DNA of 64,000 nt from Cordylochernes scorpioides (GCA_030710605.1 CP092882.1:14079677-14143676); one strand, 5' to 3'; positions 32,991 to 44,301 are shown, numbered from the stretch's first letter. Made by a program: numbers and translations. The notes: generated by a model not told the origin, from the sequence alone.

Positions 32991-33868
32991 GCGGACCCGC
33001 CCGGCTTCGCCCAGGTTTTACCCGAGTAAAAGTTTGTCTAACGAATCTCTCGATAAAGTGAACATTTTTTTCCCGGTCCCTTGAAAAATACTCGATAAGT
33101 TGAATAAAATCAATATTAATTGGTTCCCTCGGTAATTGGAAGTTAAAGGAATAGTATCTTGCCTTGGAATTGTATCATTATTCTTGTATGGATGTACCTG
33201 GCTTCGCCCGGGTTTTACCCGAGTAAAGGTTTGTTTAACGAATATCTCGATAAAGTGAACATTTTTTCCCGGTCCCTTGAAAAATACTCGATAAGTTGAA
33301 TAAAATCAATATTAATTGGTTCCCTCGGTAATTGGAAGTTAAAGGAATAGTATCTTGCCTTGGAATTGTATCATTATTCTTGTATGGATGTACCCGGCTT
33401 CGCGGTTTTACCCGAGTAAAGGTTTGTTTAACGAATATCTCGATAAAGTGAACATTTTTTCCCTGTCCCTTGAAAAAATACTCGATAAGTAGAATAAAAT
33501 CAATATTAATTGGTTCCCTCGGTAATTGGAAGTTAAAGGAATAGTATCTTGCCTTTGAATTGTATCATTATTCTTGTCTCAAATAAATTGCCGTGTCATC
33601 CTGAATTTTGTCTTTCCTAATTTTCTACATTACAAAATCATCGTATCATCATGATAATATTTAGAACAGATTGTAGAATTATAACAGATAAATTAGAATA
33701 ATTATCTTGATTATTTCTAGGCGAAAAGTTATTTCAAAAATTTTATTTGCTAGAAACCTTCCCAGTACTATACTAAATAACTTCCCAAAGTTTCATGGCG
33801 ATCCAATGAGTGGTTTGGTCAGGCATAAAGGACAAACAGACATACATTCATTTTTATATATATAGATA
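32991..33868. repeat. Dispersed element with three tandem 195-bp units
   Basis: Units begin near 33002, 33197 and 33392 (GGCTTCGCCC.GGTTTTACCC GAGTAAA) and are almost identical. The 3' part (33585-33868) ends TTTCATGGCGATCCAATGAG, GACAAACAGACATACATTC and TATATATAGAT. A GC-rich 'cggcttcgccc' start with a short A/T repeat end is common in invertebrate RTE/SINE-type repeats. No ORF. Confidence 0.6.
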
Positions 33869-35046
33869 ATGTAAAGTTGCGGGAGGAAGATTTCATGAAA
33901 CTAGAGAGGCGCACCTCTCCCTTTAAATATGCATTAGAACGATTCATGAATCCAAAGCTGCCCCTGTACTGTTAAGGGTCATAGCTCGAAACCATGGTAT
34001 GCAGGTTGGCTTTTTATCCGAATTTGCCAAAACTGGTGTTGTGGCTCATTCTTTATCACCACTAGTGTGTGTGTGTGTGTGTGTGTAAAGTATTTTACTT
34101 TGGGTTATGAACATAAAGCATCGTTCTGATGCATAATTAAAGGGAAAGGTGCCCTTCTCTAGGTACATAGATATCTTTCTCTTGAAACTTTATATTATAT
34201 TCTAGCCTCAAAATCGACCCTTGTTACTTCATATGTTTAAACATATTTTTGGTAAATTCGAAGATTTCATAACTCCTCTTGTAGCATGTTATGGAATTGA
34301 TGCCTAAGCCATCCATGTACTGATGAGAACCAAAGCCTAAACCCATGGTATACAGGTTGAGTTTTGTCCAAATTTGCCAAAACTGGTGTTGCGGGTCATT
34401 CTTTATTATCACTTGTATTTTTTTTTTTTTTTGCTAGGGTGATGAACATAATGCATCTTTCTGATGCATAATTAAAGGTAGGTATACCATAAGGTACAGC
34501 AGCACATATTAGATAGGTAATTGTGATTTATAAAGCTATAAAGAAAATCAATTAGAAGACGTTGCATAAGCTTATTATTCATTGTCGACTTCTAATATAA
34601 TGTTTTTCTAGGAGATAACCTCATAGTGGCTTGAATTGATTTTATATATATTTTTATAAGGGGGATATTTTGACTACGAGCCTTCACATACTACACTTTG
34701 AAGAGATTAAGTGAAATACAGAAGATTTATCTATTTAGTGAACCTTTTTTGATTCAATCAGGATATGTGAAACCTTAAGTTCAGCTTTTGGATTCTAACA
34801 ACTTAAAATTATAGAGAAGTCTTTTGATTTGTGTGACCATTCTTACACAATGTTAACAGGAGACTAGTAGGGATTGGGCTTCAGTACTTTTGCATACTTC
34901 ACCATTAACTTTCACTTCTGAGACTAACTATTTATTTTTACCGCAAAAAAGGCAAATCATCAATTATTTACTACAACATTAAATCTTTTTGCGTACATAA
35001 TTTTGTTTAAATACCCCTTCCAATACTTTATAAATATAAATACATC
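33869..35046. other. Intergenic sequence with a duplicated repeat
   Basis: About 33960-34165 and 34320-34485 are direct copies (CCATGGTATGCAGGTTG.., TTTGCCAAAACTGGTGTTG, TCTGATGCATAATTAAAGG), one with (GT)n at 34064-34086. No gene seen between 34485 and 35046. Confidence 0.5.
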
Positions 35047-35490
35047 TGTTGGGTTACGTTTTATATATACCCCAACAGAAGATGTATGGTGTCAACATCA
35101 ACTGGATACATGGCTTCCCTCCCATATAGACTTATAGACTACTTTTTGCCCAGAAACCTAGCCACTTGATGACACCAGACTTCCATGACGAAAGCTGATG
35201 CCTGGTGGAGAAGAAGACACCAGTGACATCCAGAGATATCCGTGCTGGAAGCTGCTGTACCATATGTACAAATATGCCCCTCATTTAATATTTAGATAGA
35301 GGTGACCAAAAGAAAATAATTTATCATATAAACATTTAAATCAATAATTTTTTAATACTCGGAATATATATATTATTTAATTTCCTAAAGGAATTAATTT
35401 GTTTTTCAATCTACAATTTTTTTTCCTTTCTCTCGCGGCAACACGGTAAATTGGAGGCGTGGTCATGATCACGTGCGTGTTTTCTTTCAA

Positions 35491-35584
35491 CGAATGAAAA
35501 TGCCAACCAATAGAAACTTTGGCGCGAGCAGCGAATGAAAATGCCAACCAATAGAAACTTTGGCGCGAGCAGCGAATGAAAATG
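35491..35584. repeat. 41-bp tandem repeat with CCAAT motifs in LTR1
   Basis: CGAATGAAAATGCCAACCAA TAGAAACTTTGGCGCGAGCA is present 2.3 times (starts at 35491, 35532, 35573). Each full unit has CCAAT and GGCGCGAG. Confidence 0.85.
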
Positions 35585-35589
35585 GAGAG

Positions 35590-35730
35590 AGGCAAGGATA
35601 AAAGAGGGTTTCTCTGCCAAAAGAGGGGATTGGTCGAGTCGATCAGTCAGAAGGGCAGTCTTCAGTCGGGCTCGAGACGCAGAAAGGAGGAGACCAGACT
35701 TTCGCCGGCTTTCAGGAAAAGGTAAGCCTC
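35590..35730 (+). promoter_or_regulatory. Candidate LTR promoter and 5' leader splice donor
   Basis: Downstream of the CCAAT repeats are GATAAAAGAGGG (TATA-like, ~35598), GTCAGTC-type initiator sequence (~35640), a GC-rich leader, then AGGAAAAG|GTAAGCC (35721), a consensus-like splice donor. The leader and donor, but not the CCAAT repeats, are repeated in LTR2 (52583-52660). Pure inference from motifs. Confidence 0.4.
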
Positions 35731-36375
35731 TTTGCCATTATGGATTAGTACCCCCTTTTTGAGCAGAAACTAACTTAGATTTCGCATAGGCCCTAAAGGG
35801 CTTTAAGTAACTTAAAAAAGAATGATAGGGTTCTTATATTTTGTCTCGCCAGAATAGATCGAGATCTAAGTTTTCCCCTTTATAAAGGCAAATTTGTAAC
35901 TTCAAGTCACCTCTATCTAGATCACTATATAAATAGCACATCCCGCCAGTATAGAAATGTTCCCTAACTTTACTTATTTTTTAATAAATATCTAGTATAT
36001 AACTTATATGGAGAAATTTTTTTGTTTCCTCTCATACATATTTCATTCTTTTGTTTTATGGTGCTACCCCCCACATCTTATTATTACAAATTGTATTGGA
36101 ATATGTTGAATATATGAATTCAATTTTAGACTTTAATATTTTATAAAATATTGTCACTGAATAATTATTTTAAATATTCTGTGGTATATCATCAATAATA
36201 TTTGCATAGTTATCACTCCTCACTATTCTTATATATTATTACTCGTAAATAAATGGTTCCAAATAACTTTATTAGGTGCCGTTCAAAAAGAACAACCTAG
36301 ATCATCATATTTACAATATACTGAGGGGGGTGGTTATGTACAGGGGTTCATTTACAATTATAATTTATAATGATG

Positions 36376-39162
36376 TCATTGGGTCCGGATTCTCAGGTCC
36401 TTGGGGATATTTTTCTTGAGAAGGTTTTTTCGGGCTTGTTTGATATTCAAGGTGGGTTTGTTTTTCCTTTTTTTCCACTTTTCGTCATTCTGGCTTAATT
36501 GATGGAGAATTTGTCTAGGTTTCAAATTTCTTATTTTCCTTTTTCCGCATTTGTAGTTTGTGGCTTCCTTAAAGGTGGGATTTTCTAATTTTTCGTAAAA
36601 TTTAAATGATTGTCTAATAATGTAGTCATTGATGTTTTCGATATTTAGATCGTTCCTGAGGATTGTGTTCCGAACGAACCAGGGTGGAGACATGATTTTT
36701 CTGATCATTTTATTTTCAAATACTTCTAGCTTTTTAAGGATGGTCTTATGTGCTGTCATAAAAATTGGGTGGCCGTATATGAGTATTGGTCTTATTATTG
36801 AAGTGTAAATGGTTCTTTTGCAATGAAGGGATAATTTGCTTTTTGGTCCTAGAAGTAGGGATAGTCGGTGTTGGGCAGCTTTCGCCAAATTAATTCTGTT
36901 TTCGATGTGTTTTTTGAAGGTTAGGTGCTCGTCTAGGGTCATCCCTAGGTATCGGATGTTCTCTTTCCATTTAATATTGTCTTCGAAGACAAAAAGTTCG
37001 TCTACAGGTTTCTTAATTTTGTCTTTTTTTCTGGAAAAAATGATTGCTTCACTTTTTTGGGGGTTCATTGTGACTCGCCATTCCTTACACCAGAGCGTGG
37101 AAAAGATGCAGGCCTCTTGGAGTTTCATGTGGAGATTGTCGAAGTTATATGTTGAGGCTAAAATGGCGGTATCATCGGCAAATAGGTGTAAAGAGGTGTC
37201 TTCAATACAGGGGAAGTCGTCTATAAATATGTCAAATAAGGTTGGTCCTGTGACTGATCCTTGGGGGACCCCGGCAAGGATGTTCCTAGCTGTTGAAAGT
37301 TCATTTTTGACTCGTACCTTGAATGTTCTATTTGTTAAGAAGTTTTGCGTTATTTTTATGATGTCTCCGGGAAGGTGCTTTTTGCACATTTTGTAGAGAA
37401 GGGCTTCGTGCCAGACTTTATCGAATGCTTTGGCGATATCGAAGAATACGGCTCCTGTTATTTGGCCTAGGTCCGTGGCTTTTCTTATTTTTTCAGTGAC
37501 AACTACTAGCTGGTGCAATGTTGAGTGTTTGGCTTGGTAGCCAAATTGTTCAGGTCTGAGTGGATTCTTTTCTTCTAGGGATTTTCTGAGTCTTCTTAAA
37601 ACAATTCTTTCGAATAGTTTTGAGATGGCAGGTAGCAGTGAGATGGGCCTGTAGCTTGTTGGTTCATGGATGGATTTTCCTTTTTTAAGTATGGGACAGA
37701 TAATGGACGTTTTCCATCTGTCAGGGAAGTGGGCAAGCTGCAGTGAGGCGTTAAATATTTCGGTTATTGATGCTAGTATATGATTAGGGAGCAGTTTGAG
37801 AGCTTCGTTAGGTAATTCGTCGATTCCGGGAGCTTTTTTATTTGGTAGATATTCAATAATCGCTTTTATTTCACCAATGTTTGTTGGTTCTAGTCCTGTT
37901 TCTTTATTTTTTTTCATGTATGAATTCACACGTTTGATGTATGTACGAGTAGGTTTGGAGTGGGATGTATAGGGATTGGGGGTGAACTGTTTTTCATAGT
38001 TGTTGGCAAATGATTCAGCTGCTTCTTCTGTGGTTAGTGTCTGCCCATTGTTTGTCTTCAGGGTTATTTCTTGTTTTTCAGAGTTGGATAATCGTTTGAT
38101 GGCTTTCCATATGGTTTGGTCCGTGACTTTCAAGTTTTCGATAAAGTGGTCCCAGCTGGTGTTATCGTGCTCTCTTGTAAGTTTCTGTGATTCTCTCCGG
38201 GCCGTCATGTAGGCTGATTTATCTCGGGGGTCGCAAGTATTTTTCATTTTTTTCCTTAGTCTGTTGGTGGATCGTATTTTTTCTTTGATGTGAGGTGGAT
38301 ATCTTCGTTCTAGTTCCGGGTCCTTATATTTTGTTGAATCTTTCAAATTTTGCACCATTTGTTCTTCAATGTGTGTAATGGCCTCGTCTATTTTTGAAGA
38401 TGTATCTAGGATCAGTTCAGGAGGTTCAGCGATTTCCATTTTGTACTTGAATAGGGCCCAATCTGTAATTTTTATTTTTGTGTTTGAGTAGGAGATTTTG
38501 AAATCCTGTAGCACAAGTAGTACTGGGAGATGATCAGAGGTTAGTTCGTGCAGGACTTTAGAGTATGCGCTTTGGGAGATGTTTTTGTGCACGGCGATAT
38601 CTATGATGTCTGGAGGTGAGTCATGAGTAGGTTCGTCGGGGTAGCTCACATCTAGGTCCATAACGTTGATTGTGTTTTGGAGCCTTCTCCCGCTTGGGTT
38701 AGTGGTGGTGGAACCCCAGGCAGGATGTTTGCAGTTTAGGTCCCCTGCTATGATGGTCGGTGTGTCCGTTGAAAAAATGTTATAGATATCGGTTTGATCT
38801 AGATAGGTGTTTGGTGGTTTGTAGCACGAATACAGGTTCATATTTAACCCGTTTTTGTTTTTGATTGAAATTCCTGTTGTTTCCAGGCTTGAGGTGGTGG
38901 CATGAATAGGTGCATGGCTGTACTTCTTGTGGATGAATATGGCCGTTCCACCACCTTGTCCGGTTAGTCTGTCGTTGCGGATGGTGATGAAGTTTTGAAT
39001 CCTCATTTTATGGCACGGCTTAAGCCAGGTTTCTGACACTAGTGCGATGTCGATGTCGTGGTCGTTCAGGAATTCTGAGAATTGTTGTTTTTTGTTTCGG
39101 AGACTGCACGCGTTCCAGTGAACGATTCGAAGGCTATTTTTATACATATTTTTGCTATTCAT
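36376..39162 (-). CDS. Jockey LINE ORF2, endonuclease and reverse transcriptase
   Basis: 928 residues. The N-terminal apurinic-type endonuclease has RIVHWNACSLRNKK (Asn), SETWL (Glu), GDLNCKHPAWGS and SDHLPVL (Asp/His pair), residues ~12-225. The reverse transcriptase runs from ~430 to 730 with KKAPGIDELPNEALKLLP, SYRPISLLPAISKLFERIV, FFDIAKAFDKVWH (first Asp), GVPQGSVTGPTLF and the catalytic LHLFADDTAILAS. The thumb and C-terminal domain follow, ending LRIRTQ. It performs target-primed reverse transcription: nicking DNA and copying element RNA onto the nick. All catalytic residues I can check are present and the frame is unbroken, so this may be an active copy. Confidence 0.92.
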   Translation of the reverse strand: MNSKNMYKNSLRIVHWNACSLRNKKQQFSEFLNDHDIDIALVSETWLKPCHKMRIQNFITIRNDRLTGQGGGTAIFIHKKYSHAPIHATTSSLETTGISIKNKNGLNMNLYSCYKPPNTYLDQTDIYNIFSTDTPTIIAGDLNCKHPAWGSTTTNPSGRRLQNTINVMDLDVSYPDEPTHDSPPDIIDIAVHKNISQSAYSKVLHELTSDHLPVLLVLQDFKISYSNTKIKITDWALFKYKMEIAEPPELILDTSSKIDEAITHIEEQMVQNLKDSTKYKDPELERRYPPHIKEKIRSTNRLRKKMKNTCDPRDKSAYMTARRESQKLTREHDNTSWDHFIENLKVTDQTIWKAIKRLSNSEKQEITLKTNNGQTLTTEEAAESFANNYEKQFTPNPYTSHSKPTRTYIKRVNSYMKKNKETGLEPTNIGEIKAIIEYLPNKKAPGIDELPNEALKLLPNHILASITEIFNASLQLAHFPDRWKTSIICPILKKGKSIHEPTSYRPISLLPAISKLFERIVLRRLRKSLEEKNPLRPEQFGYQAKHSTLHQLVVVTEKIRKATDLGQITGAVFFDIAKAFDKVWHEALLYKMCKKHLPGDIIKITQNFLTNRTFKVRVKNELSTARNILAGVPQGSVTGPTLFDIFIDDFPCIEDTSLHLFADDTAILASTYNFDNLHMKLQEACIFSTLWCKEWRVTMNPQKSEAIIFSRKKDKIKKPVDELFVFEDNIKWKENIRYLGMTLDEHLTFKKHIENRINLAKAAQHRLSLLLGPKSKLSLHCKRTIYTSIIRPILIYGHPIFMTAHKTILKKLEVFENKMIRKIMSPPWFVRNTILRNDLNIENINDYIIRQSFKFYEKLENPTFKEATNYKCGKRKIRNLKPRQILHQLSQNDEKWKKRKNKPTLNIKQARKNLLKKNIPKDLRIRTQ

Positions 39163-40616
39163 TTACATCTAAAGGTGTCTACAACGTTCTTCATGATGTT
39201 TTCTATTATTGCGGGGTCACTGAGAGCCTTTTTGATAGCGCTCTCTAGTTGGTTGACCTTAGTGGCTGAAGGAGGATTGGGACGTTCTTTATTGACATAT
39301 GGAGTTTTATTCTTGTTTTGAGTGGGTTGGGGAATTTCAGAAGGGTTTGGACCTGTAGGGTTGGATTTTTCTTTTTCTGTATTGGGGTTTGGTTTCTTAT
39401 TAATTTGGGTTTGGGGCACTCTATTTATTTTTCTGTATAGTGGGCAACCACGCCAACTTGCTGTATGCTGACCCTGGCAGTTTGCACATTTAGGTGGGAC
39501 TTCTTTTTCTTTGGCGCATTCGGATGTGAAATGATTTTCTCCACATTTTACACATTTGGGAGTTTCCCTGCATTCAAACTGAGAGTGCCCAAAGTTTTGG
39601 CACCTATGGCATTGTCCGGGGCCTTTGGGAGCCCTGTAAGCCTCGACGTTGCACTTCATGTCGCAGAGATCTGTGATATTGTAAATTTCTTTATTCCTTG
39701 CAGTCTTGGGAAGGGTTACCTGGATTAGTGGGAGCTCCTCCTTTGTTCTTGAATTTCGTAGTCTTGCAAGTTTAGACATCTCGAATCCCTTGTTTTCCAG
39801 ATCTTCTTGTATTTCGGGGATAGTGATGCAGCGGTCGAGACCTCTGACGACGACTCTAAGGCACTTTTCGTCGTCTAGGATCTTGAAGTGGAAGGTGTAG
39901 TGGCGATCTTCCAACCACTTGGTAGCTATCCGGTAGTCCGATGTTGTGTGAGTCTGAACGTTGATGTATCGGCCTGATGTGTAAAATTCTGGCTTTTGTT
40001 TTGTACAATTGACAAGACCATCTCTAAGGCCAGACCATTCCTTTACTCCGCTTATTTTAATTGGTGGTATTCTGATCTTGGGGTTAGGGGTGGGATTGTT
40101 AGGTTTGTTATTCAATGTTTCGTTAGGTTTCTTTGATGGGTTAGAGTTTTTATGGGTTTGTTCGTGATTTGGGATTTTGTTTGGTGTCACTTCTATTTCC
40201 ATTTCGACTGTTTTTGCTTCATTAGGTTTTTCAGGCTGTTTAGATTGTAATTTTGGTTCAGGATTACCTTGTGACCTTTGGTTGGGGCACCAGGTTGTTT
40301 TTTGCGTTGTTGTTTCTTTTGCGGCTACTGGTGATTTTTCTCTTGGGCGCTTCGCGGGGGCTTTTGTAGTATTGTGTTCTAGGTAGTTGGAGCGCAGTTC
40401 GCACAGTTCCCTTTCGTAAAAGTCAATAAAATTTATTAGCTCGGCAAAAGTGGTTTCGACCGCGCTGGAGTATTTTTTCAAGGCTTGAGAATCTTCTTCA
40501 TTTTTCAATTCTGGGCATTCTGGAAGTTTCCAAATTGAATATTTACGGGTACCTACTGGGTATTTGGGGTTGGTAAAATTATTTTTGGGGGCTTCTGGTG
40601 CAGGGAGGTCTTCCAT
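39159..40616 (-). CDS. Jockey LINE ORF1, gag-like nucleic-acid-binding protein
   Basis: 485 residues, starting MEDLPAPEAPKNNFTNPKYP. The N-terminal third is followed by a low-complexity basic/Pro/Asn stretch (~100-190) and then an RRM-like gag core (SGLRDGLVNCTKQKPEFYTS ... YTFHFKILDDEKCLRVVVRG). Near residue 340-390 are three cysteine knuckles: CHRCQNFGHSQFEC, CVKCGENHFTSEC and CANCQGQHTASWRGC. These bind nucleic acid in the LINE ribonucleoprotein. The stop TGA overlaps the ORF2 start (ATGA), suggesting coupled reinitiation. Conserved length and lack of breaks indicate an intact copy. Confidence 0.88.
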   Translation of the reverse strand: MEDLPAPEAPKNNFTNPKYPVGTRKYSIWKLPECPELKNEEDSQALKKYSSAVETTFAELINFIDFYERELCELRSNYLEHNTTKAPAKRPREKSPVAAKETTTQKTTWCPNQRSQGNPEPKLQSKQPEKPNEAKTVEMEIEVTPNKIPNHEQTHKNSNPSKKPNETLNNKPNNPTPNPKIRIPPIKISGVKEWSGLRDGLVNCTKQKPEFYTSGRYINVQTHTTSDYRIATKWLEDRHYTFHFKILDDEKCLRVVVRGLDRCITIPEIQEDLENKGFEMSKLARLRNSRTKEELPLIQVTLPKTARNKEIYNITDLCDMKCNVEAYRAPKGPGQCHRCQNFGHSQFECRETPKCVKCGENHFTSECAKEKEVPPKCANCQGQHTASWRGCPLYRKINRVPQTQINKKPNPNTEKEKSNPTGPNPSEIPQPTQNKNKTPYVNKERPNPPSATKVNQLESAIKKALSDPAIIENIMKNVVDTFRCK

Positions 40617-40819
40617 GGTTCGGGTTGCTTTTCTTAACCTTTATTTGCGGTCTCGTTTTCCAAATAAATGGAAAGATATAGTTTTGCATAAATAAACTAT
40701 TTTCAATTACTAAAATCGTATGTATTAATTTCTAAAATAATATAAAACCCTAAAACCTTTCTAACAGTGGCAGCATAAAGCGTGGTTAAAACTTAAAATC
40801 TAAAATCGTAAAAATAAAA

Positions 40820-43468
40820 ATGGCTGCTGTTATGGAAGATATTTCGATTATAGATAAATTAAAAGACTCTGAAAATTTTGATATTTGGAAATTTCAAATT
40901 AACATTATTTTTAAAGCTAATAATTTAATTGAAACAATAAATGGCAAATTGTGTTTTAAAGATCAAAAGGATGAAAAAGAAAAAAACGCATGGATAATAA
41001 AAGATGCTAAAGCCCAAAAATATATTATTTCGAGCATCGATAAAACGATATTAACACACATAATACATTGTGAAAATGCCAAATCAATGTATGACACCAT
41101 ATGCAGAATATTTGAAAGAGATGATGAACAATTAAAATGTAAGCTGCTACAAGAATTTCACACTTATAAATTTGATAAAAATGTAGACCTTGTAGCCAAC
41201 ATAAGTAATTTAAGAAATTTGGCTTTTAAACTCAATAATCTAAAACAGAACTTTGATGACAATATTGTTATTTCAAAGATTTTAACAATTTTGCCAGAAG
41301 AATATAATTATTTTTGTACTGCTTGGGAGTCAACTGGAAAAGATTAAAAAACTATTGAAAATCTAATATCAAGATTGACCACTGAAGAAATAAGAAGAAA
41401 TAGACAGAGCCAACCAGAAGACCGAGTGGCTATGAATGCAACAAAACAAAAGGTATGTTTTACTTGTAATAAACCAGGACATATATCTAAAAATTGCACC
41501 CAAAGAAAATTCTGCAAATTTTGTAAAAAAACTAACCATGAAGAAAAGGACTGTTTCTTTAAGAACAACAGTAAACCTGCTGCTAAAGTAAACAAAGAAC
41601 AATGCAGAATATGTAAAAAGTTTAATCATAAAGAAAAAGACTGCTATTTCAGGAACAAAGAAAAGCAACCTCCCATTGCTTTCATTGCTGAACAAAGAGA
41701 AGAATATGATAAAAGATCATCAGTCACTTTCATTGTTGATAGCGGATCCACCTGTCACATGATTAATGAAGAAAAGTTGCTTGATCATCAAAAAAAGTGT
41801 GATGTGAACATCAATGTTGCAAAAAAAGAAGAAGTTATGAGAGCAAAAACTTCAGGACAATTTAAGGGGAGACAATGTAACCTAAATGAAGTAATATTTG
41901 TGCCTGAATTATCAAAAAACCTTTTGTCAGTGACCTCAATTGTTAACAATGGAGGAGAAGTAAATTTTAAAGGTGATAAAGTGACAATTTTGAAAGATGG
42001 AAAAAAAGTTCTAGAAGGAGATCAACTTGAAAATGGACTTTATGCTGTAAATATTGAACAACATTTTTCAAAGCAAAATGACTCGAACCTTACCTTACCA
42101 AGTGAAAACAAAACCCAAGAATGGCACAGAAAATTGGGACACATTGGAATGCAGAATCTAAGAAAACTTGAAAGTTTGGTTGATGGTATGGAGCTTAACA
42201 AATTGGAAAAACAGGAAAATGATGTGTGCGAAATTTGCATCATGGCAAAGCAAACTAGGAAGTCATTTGGAAATGAAAGATCTAGAGCTACCCGACCTTT
42301 GGAAATTGTTCATACTGATTTGTGCGGCCCAATAGAACCCTTAACACATGATAATAAGAAATATATAATGACATTTTTGGATGATTATACACATTTCTGT
42401 TATGTGTATTTGCTCAGCAATAAATATGAAGCAAAAGGATATATTAAAGAATATGTAAATGAAGTAGAAAGATTTTTAAATGCGAAAGTGTCAAAATTAA
42501 GGTGTGATAATGGCGGTGAATATGCCAATACGCAAGTTAAAGAATGGTGCAAAATGAAAGGAATAATACTTGATTTTACAATTCCATATACTCCACAATT
42601 GAATGGAAAAGCAGAAAGGTTGAATCGAACTCTGATTGAAAAAACCAGAGCACTTTTGCTGGATTCCAAATTAAATAAGGAAATGTGGGGAGAGGCCACA
42701 AGAGTCGCTGCCTATTTAATCAACAGAAGCCCTTCAAATACAGTACAAACAACACCAGCACAGATGTGGTTTGGAAGAAAGCCTAATCTTTCTAATGTAA
42801 AATTATTCGGGAGTGAAGTGTATGTCAAAAAATTGGGAAACCTAAAAAAATTGGATAGTAAAAGTGAAAAATATTCACTTATCGGATATAGTGGAAATGG
42901 ATACAGATTGTGGGACATGCAGAAAAGAAGGATTATAATTGCAAGAGATGTGGTGTTTACAGGAAAACTAACAAATGAAATGACCAGTGTCATTCAGCCA
43001 AGATACAGAGAAGATCTGGATTCTGAAATAGAGGAAAGTCAAGACACTAAAATGGAATTGGATACCCATGATAAACCACAGAACTCGACCAATTCAAAAT
43101 ATATGTTAAGGAATAGAGAAAATATCAATAGACCTGAAAGACTAAAAGATTATATAGTGTTGAATTCTGTTTCTGAAGAAATAGGATTGTTAACATACGA
43201 TGAAGCTGTAACCGGAGTAGACAAAGAAAACTGGGTAAAAGCAATACAGGAAGAAAAAGATTCATTGAAGAAAAATGAAACTTGGGATTTTGTAAAAGCT
43301 GAATGTGTGAAAGAACTCATTTATATAAAAGCACTTATTGAAGAACTTACAAATGAAACCATACTTGCTAAACTAAATATTGACAACCAAAGTGCAATGA
43401 CTTTAATGAAGACAGGACAAATGAACAGAAAGACAAAACATATAGATGTTCGATATCTTTTTTTTTGA
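40820..43468 (+). pseudogene. Copia gag-pol, stop in gag and RT deleted
   Basis: One frame from MAAVMEDISIIDKLKDSENF with a TAA at 41345-41347, then the same frame on to 43468. The gag part (~175 aa) has the UBN2-like DIWKFQI region. After the stop come zinc knuckles CFTCNKPGHISKNC, CKFCKKTNHEEKDC and CRICKKFNHKEKDC. These are followed by protease VDSGSTCHM, the pre-integrase HRKLGHIGMQNL ... CEICIMAKQ, and the integrase core with HTDLCGP, RCDNGGEY and NGKAERLNR (D, D, E). After ETWDFVK the frame jumps to the RNase H end (IYIKALIEEL ... RKTKHIDVRY), so roughly the whole reverse transcriptase is absent. A T-run at 43458-43467 shifts the frame before DQVADILTKPLP. It can only move by help from a complete relative. 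Confidence 0.88.
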
Positions 43469-43642
43469 AAGATCAGATAAGAGAAAATGTTGATGTTCAG
43501 TTTTGCCCAACCCAAGACCAAGTTGCTGATATCCTAACCAAGCCTCTGCCAAAGGAAACTTTTGAAAAACACAGATCTTCACTGCTTCAGATGATGTTTT
43601 GATAGAGTAATTAAAACTCTAAAACATGAATTCAAGAAGGAG

Positions 43643-43890
43643 TGTTGAATATATGAATTCAATTTTAGACTTTAATATTTTATAAAATATTGTCACTGAA
43701 TAATTATTTTAAATATTCTGTGGTATATCATCAATAATATTTGCATAGTTATCACTCCTCACTATTCTTATATATTATTACTCGTAAATAAATGGAAAGA
43801 TATAGTTTTGCATAAATAAACTATTTTCAATTACTAAAATCGTATGTATTAATTTCTAAAATAATATAAAACCCTAAAACCTTTCTAACA
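43643..43890 (+). repeat. Copia 3' LTR
   Basis: 248 bp, TGTTGAATATATGAATTC to CTTTCTAACA, direct repeat of 36104-36256 plus 40672-40766; AATAAATGGAAAG lies in the middle, where the LINE inserted in the 5' copy. Confidence 0.9.
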
Positions 43891-44301
43891 GAATACAGTG
43901 TACTCCGCTTATAACAAAGTCGGTTATAGCGAAATTCCGCATATAGCGAATGAAATTGTCTGCACGAAAGAAAAGAAGGGCTTAAACCATTAAAAGAACT
44001 CTGGATATTGCGAAGTCGGATATAAAGAATTTTCGCTTATAACGAAGTGATTTGCATGTATAAATTTTTATTTTATTGTTTATAACGAAGTTTTCTCATT
44101 TACCATTATAATTGACTAATATATTATGCATAATATATATCAAATTACAACGTGTGAATGACACAAATTTAATGATACACAACAAATAAGTTAATAATAT
44201 ACAATTTTAAAATATGCAAACATATTATAAGTATTTTTTTTTACATTATTTAAACAAAATTAAATTGTTTAATAAACGCTTATATTTTATTAACGTTTAC
44301 C

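Larger units (their letters stand above)
36257..40661 (-). mobile_element. Jockey-type non-LTR retrotransposon, apparently full length
   Basis: Flanked by a 10-bp target duplication AAATAAATGG (36247-36256 and 40662-40671). On the minus strand it starts GGAAAACGAGACCGC, has ORF1 (40616-39159) and ORF2 (39162-36376) overlapping by ATGA, then a ~120-bp 3' UTR. Both ORFs are open throughout. It sits inside the 5' LTR of the copia-type element, so it is younger than that insertion. Confidence 0.9.
36104..43890 (+). mobile_element. Copia-type LTR retrotransposon, RT-deleted, with LINE in its 5' LTR
   Basis: Flanked by the 5-bp duplication GAATA (36099-36103 and 43891-43895). The 248-bp LTRs start TGTTGAATATATG and end CTTTCTAACA. 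The 5' LTR is split by a LINE (36104-36256, 40672-40766); the 3' LTR is 43643-43890. The two LTRs look identical where compared, so the insertion is young. The polypurine stretch before the 3' LTR is TTCAAGAAGGAG. Internal gag-pol frame 40820-43468. Confidence 0.88.

Noticed and set aside
36836..37396. 186-codon plus-strand ORF
   Set aside because: Antisense shadow of the Jockey ORF2 reverse transcriptase.
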